Shown: positions 8,958 through 17,808 of the stretch, in pieces
Position numbering within the stretch: the first letter of the stretch is position 1
How the letters are laid out: each line of letters begins with the position of its first letter
Assembly (NCBI GenBank): GCA_963838495.1
Contig: CAWIRC010000001.1
Span: 186,001-250,000, forward strand
Direction: 5' to 3'
Source of the DNA: JBEKIK01 sp963838495
Lineage (GTDB): Bacteria > Planctomycetota > Planctomycetia > Pirellulales > Thermoguttaceae
Length of the DNA: 64,000 nt
The notes under the pieces: generated by a model
Database searches by the model: none
What the model was told of the DNA's origin: nothing
Seen by the model: only the letters and a program-made list of their open reading frames with translations
Position numbers and translations under genes: made by a program

Positions 8958-9997
8958 TATCCCGCCTTCCAAGTCAGAATCACTTTTCCTGAATTTCCCG
9001 AGCACATGGCCTCAAATCCCTTTTCATAATCGGTGTAATCATAGCGGTGGGTGATCACCGGGTCGATATCCAGGCCGCTTTGGATCATTACCGTCATTTT
9101 GTACCAGGTCTCGTACATTTCTCGGCCGTAGATTCCCTTGATGGTGAGCATGTTGAAGATCACCGTCGACCAGTTGATGGACATTTCCGCTGCCGGGATT
9201 CCCAGCATGGCGATTTTCCCCCCGTGACACATGTTGGCCAGCATGTCGCGGAATGCCGCCGGATTGCCCGACATCTCCAAACCTACGTCGAAACCCTCTT
9301 TCATCCCCAGTTTCTTTTGCACGTCGGCGATCTTTTCCTTTCGGACGTCGAGGACCAGCATGGGCTTTACCTTCCGGGCAAGTTCAAGCCGATAGGGATT
9401 CACGTCGGTGATGACCACGTACCTGGCCCCGGCGTGGCGGACCACGGCCGCGGCCATGATGCCGATCGGTCCTGCCCCGGTAATAAGCACGTCTTCGCCC
9501 AGCACCGGGAATGACAAAGCGGTATGCACGGCGTTGCCCAAAGGATCGAAAATCGCCGCCACGTCGCGGGGAATCGAAGGATCGTGATGCCAAACGTTGG
9601 TCATGGGCAAGGCGATGTATTCGGCGTATGCCCCGGGCCGATTAACGCCGATACCCAGGGTCTCCATGCAAAGATGCCGCCGGCCGGCCATGCAGTTTCG
9701 GCACCGGCCGCAAACCACGTGCCCTTCGCCGCTGACTATGTCGCCAAGATGAAAATCCTTGACATTGCTGCCCGTATCGATGATTCGCCCCACAAATTCA
9801 TGGCCTACAACCAAGGGCACCGGTATCGTCTTTTGCGCCCAGGCGTCCCAATTGTAAATGTGCACGTCCGTGCCGCAAATGCCCGTGCGCAAAACCTCGA
9901 TCAGCACATCATTGATGCCAATCTCCGGCCGCGGCACGTCTTCCAGCCACAAACCCCTTTCCGCTTTGCTTTTCACCAGGGCCTTCATCTTTTGCAT
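8957..9997 (-). CDS. tdh: L-threonine 3-dehydrogenase
   Basis: Zinc-dependent medium-chain dehydrogenase that oxidises L-threonine to 2-amino-3-ketobutyrate with NAD+. Seen: catalytic zinc region GICGTDVHIYNWD and GHEFVG; the structural zinc lobe CGRCRNCMAGRRHLC; and the NAD site ITGAGPIGIMAAAV. 346 residues, close to the E. coli enzyme. First gene of the tdh-kbl operon. A P1-family hairpin (10024-10055) sits just upstream of the start. Confidence 0.95.
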   Translation of the reverse strand: MQKMKALVKSKAERGLWLEDVPRPEIGINDVLIEVLRTGICGTDVHIYNWDAWAQKTIPVPLVVGHEFVGRIIDTGSNVKDFHLGDIVSGEGHVVCGRCRNCMAGRRHLCMETLGIGVNRPGAYAEYIALPMTNVWHHDPSIPRDVAAIFDPLGNAVHTALSFPVLGEDVLITGAGPIGIMAAAVVRHAGARYVVITDVNPYRLELARKVKPMLVLDVRKEKIADVQKKLGMKEGFDVGLEMSGNPAAFRDMLANMCHGGKIAMLGIPAAEMSINWSTVIFNMLTIKGIYGREMYETWYKMTVMIQSGLDIDPVITHRYDYTDYEKGFEAMCSGNSGKVILTWKAG

Positions 9998-10023
9998 GAG
10001 TGTTTCCTTGTCGTGAATGTATC

Positions 10024-10055
10024 TTATTTAGCCCCCGGTGATTACACCGGGGGCT
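10024..10055. repeat. REP-like hairpin, arms AGCCCCCGGTG / CACCGGGGGCT
   Basis: A perfect 11-bp inverted repeat separated by ATTA and preceded by TTATTT. Near-identical to the element at 15551-15583 and related to 6401-6488. It lies in the tdh upstream region, so it is not an ordinary 3' terminator of that gene. Confidence 0.85.
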
Positions 10056-10154
10056 TGGCCTATATCTTGTGCCATACCTGCTGGCTGCACTTGTATGCTT
10101 GGAAAGTTTACAGCAGGTAAAATATATGAACAGTACCGGCGGCGGAGTATAGCA

Positions 10155-11075
10155 TCATTTTGTGCGGCGCATGAAATCTTCCACCGACCGCAAGGTGGGA
10201 CAACCGGCCTGTCCGCCGCGTTTAGTGGCTTTTAGTGCGGCCGCAATAGAAGCTGTTTCCACGCATTCCTTCGGCATTTTTCCTTTTGACAGCGTTGCCG
10301 CATAAGCCCCGTGGAAAACGTCGCCGCACCCGGTAGTGTCGATTGCCTTTACGCAGTGAGACGGAAAGTGAAGCGGTTCATTGAAACCTTCGCCCAGAAG
10401 CCAACATCCCTGAGCCCCGCAGGTCACCACTACCGCACGGCGCTTTGGCGTCCACAGGGCCGATGCCGCCAGGCTGGGGTCGGTTTCCCCGGTCAAGTCA
10501 GCAGAAAAGCGGGCTGAAATTACGAGGTGGTCAACCAGAGGCAGCAATTCGTCGAAGTTCCCCTCCGGTACACGCTCGAAATCGGCCACGACCGCCGCGC
10601 CGCTTTCCCGGGCGATCCGCGCCGCGCGGATCGTACCTGCCAGGCCGTGATGATCGACAAGAATAACTCGGGCGGAGCGGATTAATTCCTCCGGGGGCAA
10701 TTCGGCGTCGGCCCCGATCTCTCCGGCGAGCGAGGCTAATATGGTTCTGGTCTTATGACTTTCATCCACGATTATCGTGGAATGCGCCGGCGCCGCCTGG
10801 GCCCGGCGCACACAGTGTGCGGTGTCGATGCCCTCGCGGGCGAAACAATCCAATACGTATCCAGACAATTCATCGTTACCCAACAATCCGACATACGCGC
10901 AGGATGCCCCCAGTCGGGCGGCCGCTACCAATGCAGTGCCGGTCAGTCCCCCGCATTGCCGCAGGCGATGGCGGACTCGGACTTTACTCTCCGCCGGGGG
11001 ATATTCGTCAACGTACAGAAGATCGTCCACGGCAACCGCGCCAAAACCCAAGATATCGAAGGTCGGCATTGTCAT
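10155..11075 (-). CDS. PfkB/ribokinase-family carbohydrate kinase
   Basis: 306 residues. The C-terminal PfkB signature DTTGCGDVFHGAY starts at 246; the catalytic base is Asp252, and the usual GAGD is GCGD. The N-terminal FDILGFGAVAVDDLLYVDEYP and the GG(L)TGTALVAAARLGA substrate-binding segment are typical. It phosphorylates a sugar or nucleoside with ATP; the substrate is not evident. The HEAT-repeat gene lies 12 bp upstream on the same strand, which suggests co-transcription. Confidence 0.88.
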   Translation of the reverse strand: MTMPTFDILGFGAVAVDDLLYVDEYPPAESKVRVRHRLRQCGGLTGTALVAAARLGASCAYVGLLGNDELSGYVLDCFAREGIDTAHCVRRAQAAPAHSTIIVDESHKTRTILASLAGEIGADAELPPEELIRSARVILVDHHGLAGTIRAARIARESGAAVVADFERVPEGNFDELLPLVDHLVISARFSADLTGETDPSLAASALWTPKRRAVVVTCGAQGCWLLGEGFNEPLHFPSHCVKAIDTTGCGDVFHGAYAATLSKGKMPKECVETASIAAALKATKRGGQAGCPTLRSVEDFMRRTK

Positions 11076-11087
11076 TTCCGACTGCCG

Positions 11088-11321
11088 TCATGCTCGAAGG
11101 GCTACCGGAGTGAGTTGCTCCAGGGCTTGTTCCGCCTCTCGGCGGACTCTGGGATCATCGTCATTCAAGAGGCGGGAAATTGCCGGCACTGCCGCCGCCG
11201 CTTTCGTGCCTTGCATGCGCAAGGCGCCGGTGGCATTGCGGCGCACCCGCGGATCTTTGTCGTTCAGTTTCTCGATGAGCTTCCGGATAAGCAGCAGATC
11301 AAATTCTATGGATGTCTTCAT
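11088..11321 (-). CDS. Short HEAT-repeat protein
   Basis: 77 residues made of two HEAT units: LIEKLNDKDPRVRRNATGAL and a second one around LLNDDDPRVRREAEQALEQL, with the DPRVRR turn repeated. HEAT repeats form protein-binding superhelices; two units alone is very short for a stable domain. It is immediately upstream of the PfkB kinase. The function is unknown. It could be a remnant of a longer HEAT protein, but it has its own start and stop. Confidence 0.7.
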   Translation of the reverse strand: MKTSIEFDLLLIRKLIEKLNDKDPRVRRNATGALRMQGTKAAAAVPAISRLLNDDDPRVRREAEQALEQLTPVALRA

Positions 11322-11623
11322 AACCGGGCCTCTTAAAGAATTTACCTATTTTGCTTATATCGACTTAAAATGCGGCCCGGCTTGCTCATACATAAACAGA
11401 TTAAATTAAATATGGATAAGCTGCGCAAGGTAGGTGGCCGGTAATGTCTATGCCAGGGATTGGGGACTCGAATATTCTTGGCTATCGGATCAATCTGCTT
11501 TATAGTTATTACTTTTGTTAAATTCCCATTTACTAACACCGGTTTATTTTCAGTAGATGAACACATATAAGAACAGAAATTAGACGTCTTTACCAAGCCG
11601 CCATTCAAATAAAATAACCTTTC

Positions 11624-11911
11624 ATGAATGATGCTACAAACGAAATTGAAGAAACATTGCTAGGATGGTGCCTCCGCCGTGCCGGCCATTATGCGGCTAT
11701 TACCATTGATACGGATCTATTAAACGAAGGGCTGCTGGATTCGCTGATGGTGATGGATTTGGTTACTTCGATTGAAAAACGGTTTGGATTAGCCATCGAT
11801 TATGCAGATATAGCTCCGCAATACTTCCGCAGCGTGCGGACACTAGCTACATTTGTAGCTTCGCGCAAGGCTGATTTGTCACGGGACGGCGACGGGGAAA
11901 AGAAACATTGA
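11624..11911 (+). CDS. Acyl carrier protein-like protein
   Basis: 95 residues. The phosphopantetheine attachment motif is seen at LLDSLMVMDLV, with Ser40 preceded by Asp39, within a helical ACP-like fold (helix 2 DLVTSIEKRFGLAI, then DIAPQYFRSVRTLATFV). The sequence is divergent from fatty-acid AcpP and resembles the stand-alone carriers of secondary pathways. The C-terminal tail is charged (RDGDGEKKH). Followed after 27 bp by an E2-fold acyltransferase on the same strand; the two are presumably one transcript. No ketosynthase or acyl-ligase is near. Confidence 0.82.
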   Translation: MNDATNEIEETLLGWCLRRAGHYAAITIDTDLLNEGLLDSLMVMDLVTSIEKRFGLAIDYADIAPQYFRSVRTLATFVASRKADLSRDGDGEKKH

Positions 11912-11938
11912 AACAACCTTAACCGGGAAAATGCCGCG

Positions 11939-12745
11939 ATGGAATTACCACTGGAACGACGACCCCTGGGCTTTAAAGAGACTCCGATATGGTCATCTTA
12001 CTATTTGGCCGCTTGCTCAACTCCTTCGGACCCGACGATAATCTGGGGAACAGAGGTGCCGGTGGCCGGCTTGGATGATTATTTAAAGCGGGTCAATGCC
12101 GAAAGCAAGATTTTGATCTCGGCGGCGCACGTGCTGATTCAAGCCGTGGGACGGTGCCTGGCCGAGCATCCCGAGTTCAATCGCCGCGTGCTCCGGCGAC
12201 GGCTATATACTTTTAGGCAGGTGAATATTTTGATGCCCATGCTGGGCGGTTCGAGCGGTCCCGAGGTATGCCTGGTGTGCGAAGTTGACAAAAAATCTCT
12301 TTCTCAGATCGCCGGCGAGATTTGGGAACACTCGCAAAAACTGGCCAAGGGCGTATCTACCAGCCAACGCGACGAGCGGATTTTCCGCTTTATCCCTCGA
12401 TATCTCAGAGGGTTGCTTTTCCGGCACATTTTGTGGTCGAACAATTTAGTGCATTGGCCGGCGGCGATTTGGGGGCATCGCTTGTGCCGCGCGGGCACGA
12501 TGATTAATTACCTGGGCCACCGCGGGGCGCCGCCCATGACGATGTTCAAACCCAGCCGTTTTCCCAACGATGCCTGCACGCTAAACATAACGATGGGCCC
12601 GTCACAGCCGTCGGGCTCAAACGGCCTTGTGGCTCCACTCATTGCCCGTGCAGATCATCGCGTGGTTGACGCCTATAAACTGGGGCAGTTCTTGGCCGAT
12701 CTGCGGCGCTATCTGATGGATCCCACGGCGATGAAGCATCTTTAA
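11939..12745 (+). CDS. Lone E2/chloramphenicol-acetyltransferase-fold acyltransferase
   Basis: 268 residues that resemble the catalytic domain of 2-oxoacid dehydrogenase E2 enzymes, without lipoyl or peripheral-subunit domains. The catalytic HxxxD motif is seen at D239-H240-R-V-V-D244, together with LNITMGPSQ and a typical C-terminal helix. Known members use an acyl thioester donor; here an ACP is encoded just upstream, so acyl-ACP is a plausible donor (inference). The frame continues after the TAA for 31 codons (SIPPPIKDKQFYERIQ...) to a TGA at 12840, so a longer ancestral protein is possible. Chloramphenicol resistance is not implied. Confidence 0.75.
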   Translation: MELPLERRPLGFKETPIWSSYYLAACSTPSDPTIIWGTEVPVAGLDDYLKRVNAESKILISAAHVLIQAVGRCLAEHPEFNRRVLRRRLYTFRQVNILMPMLGGSSGPEVCLVCEVDKKSLSQIAGEIWEHSQKLAKGVSTSQRDERIFRFIPRYLRGLLFRHILWSNNLVHWPAAIWGHRLCRAGTMINYLGHRGAPPMTMFKPSRFPNDACTLNITMGPSQPSGSNGLVAPLIARADHRVVDAYKLGQFLADLRRYLMDPTAMKHL

Positions 12746-12851
12746 TCAATCCCGCCGCCCATCAAGGACAAACAGTTCTACGAACGGATACAGCACCTTT
12801 TTGGCCAACCCTTGCCAATCATCCCGGTTTATCTGAAATGAGTTTAACCAC

Positions 12852-12883
12852 AAAATAAAACGGGCGGTCCGCTTGGACCGCCC
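12852..12883 (-). terminator. Rho-independent terminator of the PEP-CTERM gene
   Basis: Perfect stem GGGCGGTCC / GGACCGCCC with a 4-base loop. Read on the minus strand, the stem is followed by GTTTTATTTT. It is located 38 bp past the stop codon of the minus-strand gene and faces the end of the plus-strand acyltransferase. Confidence 0.8.
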
Positions 12884-12920
12884 GGAGATGATTGGATGAT
12901 GTAATGGTTTATTACTTCGC

Positions 12921-13529
12921 TTATCTCCGCCGCTTGATTATCGCTAATCCACACAGGCCGCCGAGAAGTAGCAAGATGATTGTGGCGGGTTCAGGAACAG
13001 GAATTTGTTCAAGGGTGAAGATAGAACTGCCGGAAAAAGACGTGGTGAGCTTGAATACGCCCGAGTTACCGATGGCGACTGGAGTTCCCGCGCCGGCCGC
13101 GTAATAAACTGATCCCTCGTACAAACCCACGTAGTCCCCCGAGACCTGGAGAGTGGGAGCAGTGATGACCGGCGAATCCCAGCCGATTGGCTCGGTAGCC
13201 GAAGTAATCAAGAAACTTCCACTCCTGACAACGTTGATAAGGTAGCCGGTCCATGCGTAGCTCGTATCGTTGTCCACTTCTTTGGTGATCCGAAGAGTCG
13301 GATCTTCGCCGTCGGTAGTGACATCTACTAGGGCATGGGCTGGAGCCCAATGCAGTACTTCGTCCATTGAGACTGCACCATCCGCTGGGTTAGAAAGATC
13401 CTTATCCCAATAAGTCATCGAGATTGCGCCGTCGCCATCATTATAACAGTTGACATCGATGATGTTTGCGTTGGCGCTAGTTAAAAACACAAGCACGGCA
13501 AGTAAAGCGAATGCTAACGAATACTTCAT
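12921..13529 (-). CDS. PEP-CTERM sorting-domain protein
   Basis: 202 residues. Signal peptide MKYSLAFALLAVLVFLTSANA, a beta-rich extracellular middle with several Asp/Gly, and a C-terminal sorting signal: VPEPATI from residue 178, a hydrophobic helix, and the basic end KRRR. PEP-CTERM proteins are processed by an exosortase and are often linked to extracellular matrix. No exosortase gene is in the window. The middle domain is not recognised. Confidence 0.9.
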   Translation of the reverse strand: MKYSLAFALLAVLVFLTSANANIIDVNCYNDGDGAISMTYWDKDLSNPADGAVSMDEVLHWAPAHALVDVTTDGEDPTLRITKEVDNDTSYAWTGYLINVVRSGSFLITSATEPIGWDSPVITAPTLQVSGDYVGLYEGSVYYAAGAGTPVAIGNSGVFKLTTSFSGSSIFTLEQIPVPEPATIILLLLGGLCGLAIIKRRR

Positions 13530-14140
13530 AACACAACTCCTTCATGAATGAAAATTCAAAGATTGTGTATCTCCGGTTTCAAGTAAATAATAAATGGGTG
13601 GCTTTCACGACCGCAACTCGCACGAAACCGGCGCCGACAGAAAGTATGGCGAAATAGAATTACTGGCAGCGCAAACCACCCAAGCTTGGATGGCCGTTTC
13701 AGCGAATTTTAAGACGTGAAAGCGCTGCCTCGTGGCTGAGTGTTAAATTTTTTGCATTTTAGCGTCTCTCGTTCACGTTAACCGAGAAACCCTAAACTTC
13801 AAATTAGTATATCCGAAAATCCATAAAATTCAACAATATTCCGGCTATTTTTTTAATCATTAACGCCGTTTTTGCTTTCTTAAGTCGCTGAAACTCGATG
13901 GTTTTCCAGGTCAATAACCAATCACGAGCCCCAAAAATGAATTGCTAACCCCCCATAAAGATGGATGTAAACTCAATAGTGTTATTAGATATTACCAGAA
14001 GTATGGGAATTGAATGTCGCGGAATTCGATAATTTCACCACAAAAAAATCAGAGCGGCTGACGCCAAGCGTTTTGATATCCAAACATTTTCAGTCGGAAA
14101 ATCATCACGCTTTGCCGCCAGCAGCCCTGGCTGTTATTTA
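13530..14140. other. Intergenic region without a recognised gene
   Basis: About 610 bp between the PEP-CTERM start and the galM-side hairpin. It is AT-rich in the middle (13780-13990), with stop codons in all frames at short spacing. The promoter of the PEP-CTERM gene must lie near 13530-13600, but I cannot assign boxes with confidence. The small plus-strand frame at 14010-14222 runs into galM and has no support. Confidence 0.6.
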
Positions 14141-14173
14141 TGTTGGGGCAGCAGTTTTACTGCTGCCCCAACA
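14141..14173. repeat. Perfect 15-bp palindrome, GGGGCAGCAGT family
   Basis: Arms TGTTGGGGCAGCAGT and ACTGCTGCCCCAACA separated by TTT. It lies 9 bp beyond the galM stop codon. Related to the palindrome at 19422-19458. It may serve as transcription terminator, but no strong U-tract follows on the minus strand. Confidence 0.85.
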
Positions 14174-14182
14174 TTGTATTTG

Positions 14183-15460
14183 TTATTCCGCGCTGAATTT
14201 ATGGACCGTGGAATGCTTGTAGGTTTCGCCCGGGCGGAGCACGGAGCTGGGGAATGACGGCTCGTTGGGCGAATCGGGATAATGTTGAGTTTCCAGGCAG
14301 AAAGCGGCGTGTTTCTCATAGGTCTTTCCGCCGGCGGTGATTGTGCCGTCGAGGAAGTTGCCGGTGTAGAACTGCACGGCCGGCTCGGTGGAATAGATCT
14401 CCATCACCCGGCCGCTCTTGGGATCATTTATCTTGGCAACCAAGGTCAATCCTTCCCCTGGTTTTTTGTTCAACACGTAACAATGGTCGTATCCGCCCGG
14501 CACCTGGTCGATTCGCGAGCCGATAGTCATGGGCTTGGTAAAGTCCATGGGAGTGCCTTTAACCGACTTAATTTCGCCGGTAGGAATCAAACCGTCGTCA
14601 ACGGGCAGATATCGATCTGCATTCAGCATCAGCTCCTCGCCCAGGATGTCGCCCGAACCCGCGCCCGACAGGTTCCAGTACGTGTGATTGGTAAGATTCA
14701 CCACCGTGGGCTTGTCGGTCGTGGCCGTGTAATCCATTTTCAATTTGTTCTTATCGGTCAGGCTGTAAATGACTTGTGCGGTAAGTGTGCCTGGATAACC
14801 TTCTTCGCCGTCGGGGCTGACGTAAGTGAACTTTACTCCCACTGTATCGGCGGTTTTGACCGGCTCGGCCTTCCACACGACTTTATCGAAACCTTTATTG
14901 CCGCCGTGCAGCGTATTTGGGCCGTTGTTTGTCGCAAGCGTGTATTCTTTGCCGTCAAGCTTGAACTTGCCTTTGGCGATGCGGTTGCCGTAGCGGCCGA
15001 TGGTCGATCCGAAGTACGGCGTGCTCTTGTCCATGAAATCCGCCAGCGAGTCGCGGAACAGGGCCACGTTTTCCAGCTTGCCGTTGCGGTCGGGCACTTC
15101 CACGTCGGTGATGGTGGCCCCGTATGTAATGATCTTGACCTTTAGGCCGTTGGCATTGGTCAGGGTGTAAAGGTCGACTGCCGTGCCGTCGGGCATTTTG
15201 CCATAGGGTTCTTTCTTGACGCTCATTGTATTCTCGCTCTCATTTGTGCTAGGGGTGGTTAGGGAAGTGGTTTCGCTCGCATTTTCGGCTTTTTCATTTG
15301 CGCCGGTCTCGGGGATGGATTTCTCCTCCCCCACGGAAGCGCCGGCCGCGGTTTGGGATCCGGCCGAAGGCGTTTTTTTCGGCTGTTCGCTGCAACCCAG
15401 ACCAAGGAACAAGGCCCCGCTTATAGCGATCGAAAGCTGCCATTTCCAGGATTGTTTCAT
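14183..15460 (-). CDS. galM: Aldose 1-epimerase (galactose mutarotase), lipoprotein form
   Basis: Interconverts alpha and beta anomers of galactose and related sugars. 425 residues: a lipoprotein signal with lipobox LGLGC (residue 23 Cys), an 80-residue Ser/Thr/Glu-rich linker, then the GalM domain starting at VKKEPYGKMPDG. Catalytic residues visible: His in NHTYWNLSG and Glu in CLETQHYPDSPN. The enzyme is probably anchored in the periplasm, not cytosolic. No other gal gene is near. Confidence 0.93.
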   Translation of the reverse strand: MKQSWKWQLSIAISGALFLGLGCSEQPKKTPSAGSQTAAGASVGEEKSIPETGANEKAENASETTSLTTPSTNESENTMSVKKEPYGKMPDGTAVDLYTLTNANGLKVKIITYGATITDVEVPDRNGKLENVALFRDSLADFMDKSTPYFGSTIGRYGNRIAKGKFKLDGKEYTLATNNGPNTLHGGNKGFDKVVWKAEPVKTADTVGVKFTYVSPDGEEGYPGTLTAQVIYSLTDKNKLKMDYTATTDKPTVVNLTNHTYWNLSGAGSGDILGEELMLNADRYLPVDDGLIPTGEIKSVKGTPMDFTKPMTIGSRIDQVPGGYDHCYVLNKKPGEGLTLVAKINDPKSGRVMEIYSTEPAVQFYTGNFLDGTITAGGKTYEKHAAFCLETQHYPDSPNEPSFPSSVLRPGETYKHSTVHKFSAE

Positions 15461-15550
15461 GACTGTCTCCTCTTTTTTATTAATATTGTTGAATTTGGAT
15501 CATTTTCTGAATGTTGTGATGCGACTGCGGTCCTTCTTATTTAGCCCTTT

Positions 15551-15583
15551 ATTATTTAGCCCCCGGTGAATACACCGGGGGCT
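15551..15583. repeat. REP-like hairpin, arms AGCCCCCGGTG / CACCGGGGGCT
   Basis: Same perfect 11-bp arms as 10024-10055, spacer AATA, preceded by ATTATTT. A partial repeat of the leader (TATTTAGCCC) occurs just before at 15538-15547. It lies between the TPR gene 3' end and the galM start. Confidence 0.85.
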
Positions 15584-15616
15584 CGTGTCGCGGCTTTAAT
15601 CCGCTTTACGAGAGTT

Positions 15617-17473
15617 TTATTGCGGCGACTCGCTGCCGACGCGCATGTTAATCAGCACCTCTTTGCTTTTTTTCGCGTCGGCGTTGGTCGGATCGAGTTC
15701 GAGAATCTTGTCGAAATCGGTCAACGCCCGATCCAAATCACCGAGCTTGTAAAAGGCATATCCCCGATTAGCATATGCCGGAACATACTTGGGATCAAGC
15801 TGGATGGCCTGCGTGTAATCGAGCAGGGCTTGCCGGAGGTTGTTTTTTTGCCGGTACGCCAGGCCGCGATTGTAATACGCCTCCGCATAGCGCGGATGGA
15901 GCTTGATTGCCTGATCGTACTCGGCAATGGCCTTGTCCAATTCGCCTTTTTTGTGCAGGGCGATGCCTTGTTGGGAATGCGATTGGGCCTCGCCCTTGTT
16001 CTTTTGCAGCGTTTCTTCCAGGATGTCCACCGCCTTGGAGCGTTTTTCCTTGTCATCGGGCCGGCCCCAGTTTTTGTAGTCATCGGGCGAAGTGGCGTTT
16101 ATAGCGATAACCTCCCTGTACTCCGACATCGCCTTTTCCGGCTCGTTTTTGTCCAGGGCAATCATGGCCTTTTGAAAATGGGCCTCGGCAAAGCGGCTGT
16201 CCGATTTGAGCGTCAGGTCGTAATCGGCAAGGGCCTTGTCCAGGTCGCCCTTTATGTAATTGGCGTAACCGCGATAATACAGGGCCTCGGGATCGTCCGG
16301 AGTGATCTGAATGGTTTTTTCCAGATCGGCCATGGCCAAATCGGTGCTGCCTTGATAGAGCAAGGCGTGGCCGCGTTCGCGGTAAGCCTGCGGGTAATTC
16401 GGATCAAGGCGCAAGCATTCGTTGAATTCAGCCAGGGCTTTATCGGTTTCGCCCTTGCCCAACAGGGCATATCCCCGCATAAAATGGAAGGAGGCGTCCT
16501 GGGGCGACATTTTGGCGGCCTTGTCGAGATCGGACAAGGCGGCGTCGAATTTCTTTTTCATGGCGTAGGCATTGCCGCGGTCGCACCAGGTCTCGGGATC
16601 CTGGGGTTCGAGTTCGATGGCCTTGGAAAAGTCGGCGATGGCCCGATCCCAGTCGGCCAACTGCGACAGGGCGGCCCCGCGGCTGGCATAGGCGGCGGCG
16701 TCGTTGGGCGCAATGCGGATGGCCTGATTCAGATCGGCCAGGGCCTCGCTTGTGTCGCCCTTTTGCAGGCGGACAAAACCGCGATCGCGATACGCGTCGG
16801 CGTAATTGGGCGAAAGGCGGATGGCAGTGGTATAGTCGTCGAGAGCTTTATCGATGTCGTTTTTGCGATAATATGTAAAGGCCCTGTTGAAATAGATCCT
16901 GCCGCCCTTTGGCGAAAGCTGGATGGCGGCGTTGAAATCGGCCAGTGCCTTGTCGAAATCTTGCTTGCCGGCGTAGGCCATGCCCCGGTCGCAATAGGCG
17001 GCGGCGTAATTCGGATCGGCCTGGATGGCCTGATTGAACAGGCCGATGGCGGCGTCGAAGTCACTTTTATCCAAGGCTTCGGCGCCCTGTTTATAAATAT
17101 TCGCGGCAGGGCTGGCGGTTTGCAGGTCGGGGATCTTTCCAAAGCCCGGCAGATCGGGGGTTTTTCCCATGCCCGGCGGCTCGGGAAGATTCCCCGTGCC
17201 AGAAAGATCGGGGAGTTTTACCGTGCCGGGTAGATCGGCTTTGGATTTTTCGGCATCTTGAGAACGCAGAGCGCCACGCAGACGGAGGCGGAAGCCTTCC
17301 GGAGGTTTGGCATTGGCATCGGTGGAATCAGGCGGCTGGGTGGCGTCCGGCGCGCGCAGGGCTGCCCCTAATCGCCCCCGGGGCGCCTGCTGGGACCAGG
17401 CCGAGGAAACTATGAATCCAAATAAAACGGCTGAAATGGCAAAATGCGCAGAATTTCGAAGTGCTTTATTCAT
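15617..17473 (-). CDS. Secreted tetratricopeptide-repeat protein
   Basis: 618 residues. Signal peptide MNKALRNSAHFAISAVLFGFIVSSAWSQ, a Pro/Asp/Leu-rich low-complexity region with repeats of the type LPDLSGTGNLPEPPGMG (about 70-120), then about 13 consecutive TPR units of 34 residues (consensus ...DAAIGLFNQAIQADPNYAAAYCDRGMAY). TPR arrays bind peptides and scaffold complexes; the N-terminal signal implies a periplasmic role. The ATG at 17473 is preferred because GGAGGAAG lies just upstream; an ATG 15 bp earlier overlaps that site. It is a solo gene. Confidence 0.88.
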   Translation of the reverse strand: MNKALRNSAHFAISAVLFGFIVSSAWSQQAPRGRLGAALRAPDATQPPDSTDANAKPPEGFRLRLRGALRSQDAEKSKADLPGTVKLPDLSGTGNLPEPPGMGKTPDLPGFGKIPDLQTASPAANIYKQGAEALDKSDFDAAIGLFNQAIQADPNYAAAYCDRGMAYAGKQDFDKALADFNAAIQLSPKGGRIYFNRAFTYYRKNDIDKALDDYTTAIRLSPNYADAYRDRGFVRLQKGDTSEALADLNQAIRIAPNDAAAYASRGAALSQLADWDRAIADFSKAIELEPQDPETWCDRGNAYAMKKKFDAALSDLDKAAKMSPQDASFHFMRGYALLGKGETDKALAEFNECLRLDPNYPQAYRERGHALLYQGSTDLAMADLEKTIQITPDDPEALYYRGYANYIKGDLDKALADYDLTLKSDSRFAEAHFQKAMIALDKNEPEKAMSEYREVIAINATSPDDYKNWGRPDDKEKRSKAVDILEETLQKNKGEAQSHSQQGIALHKKGELDKAIAEYDQAIKLHPRYAEAYYNRGLAYRQKNNLRQALLDYTQAIQLDPKYVPAYANRGYAFYKLGDLDRALTDFDKILELDPTNADAKKSKEVLINMRVGSESPQ

Positions 17474-17768
17474 AACACCTTCCTCCATGTAGCGTTGATG
17501 AACGACTTTATTGTTTACGTAGGACGGGCTTAAATCCGTCTACTTAAAAACCAGTTTATTAACTCTGGGAAGAACTGCAAGGCCGAGGAAATATGATATA
17601 TCTCCAAATGAGTAGCATGGGATATATGGATAATATGGGTTGATTGTATCGCGATTTCCAGTGTATTAAACAGCCTTTGTAAAGAGCCGTTGGATATTTG
17701 ATGATGCATAGCTGCGGCCATTGGTCGCGCACAAGTCAGTTGAGGCGATAAACTGGCGCAGTTGATTT

Positions 17769-17796
17769 ACACATTAATATGTGTTAAAATATGTGT
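17769..17796. promoter_or_regulatory. Putative VapBC autoregulatory operator
   Basis: ACACAT-TAAT-ATGTGT forms an inverted repeat, followed six bases later by another ATGTGT, directly upstream of the vapB ribosome binding site (GGAGG at about 17796-17800). TAAAAT between the half-sites could be a -10 box. VapB-type antitoxins usually bind such repeats. Confidence 0.55.
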
Positions 17797-17808
17797 GGAG
17801 GTTTACAA

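Noticed and set aside
14010..14222. Small plus-strand frame upstream of galM end
   Set aside because: Reads through the palindrome and into the 3' end of galM; no homology or ribosome site.
15566..17233. Long plus-strand open frame opposite the TPR protein
   Set aside because: It is a reflection of the 34-codon TPR periodicity; the minus strand has a signal peptide, ribosome site and TPR consensus.
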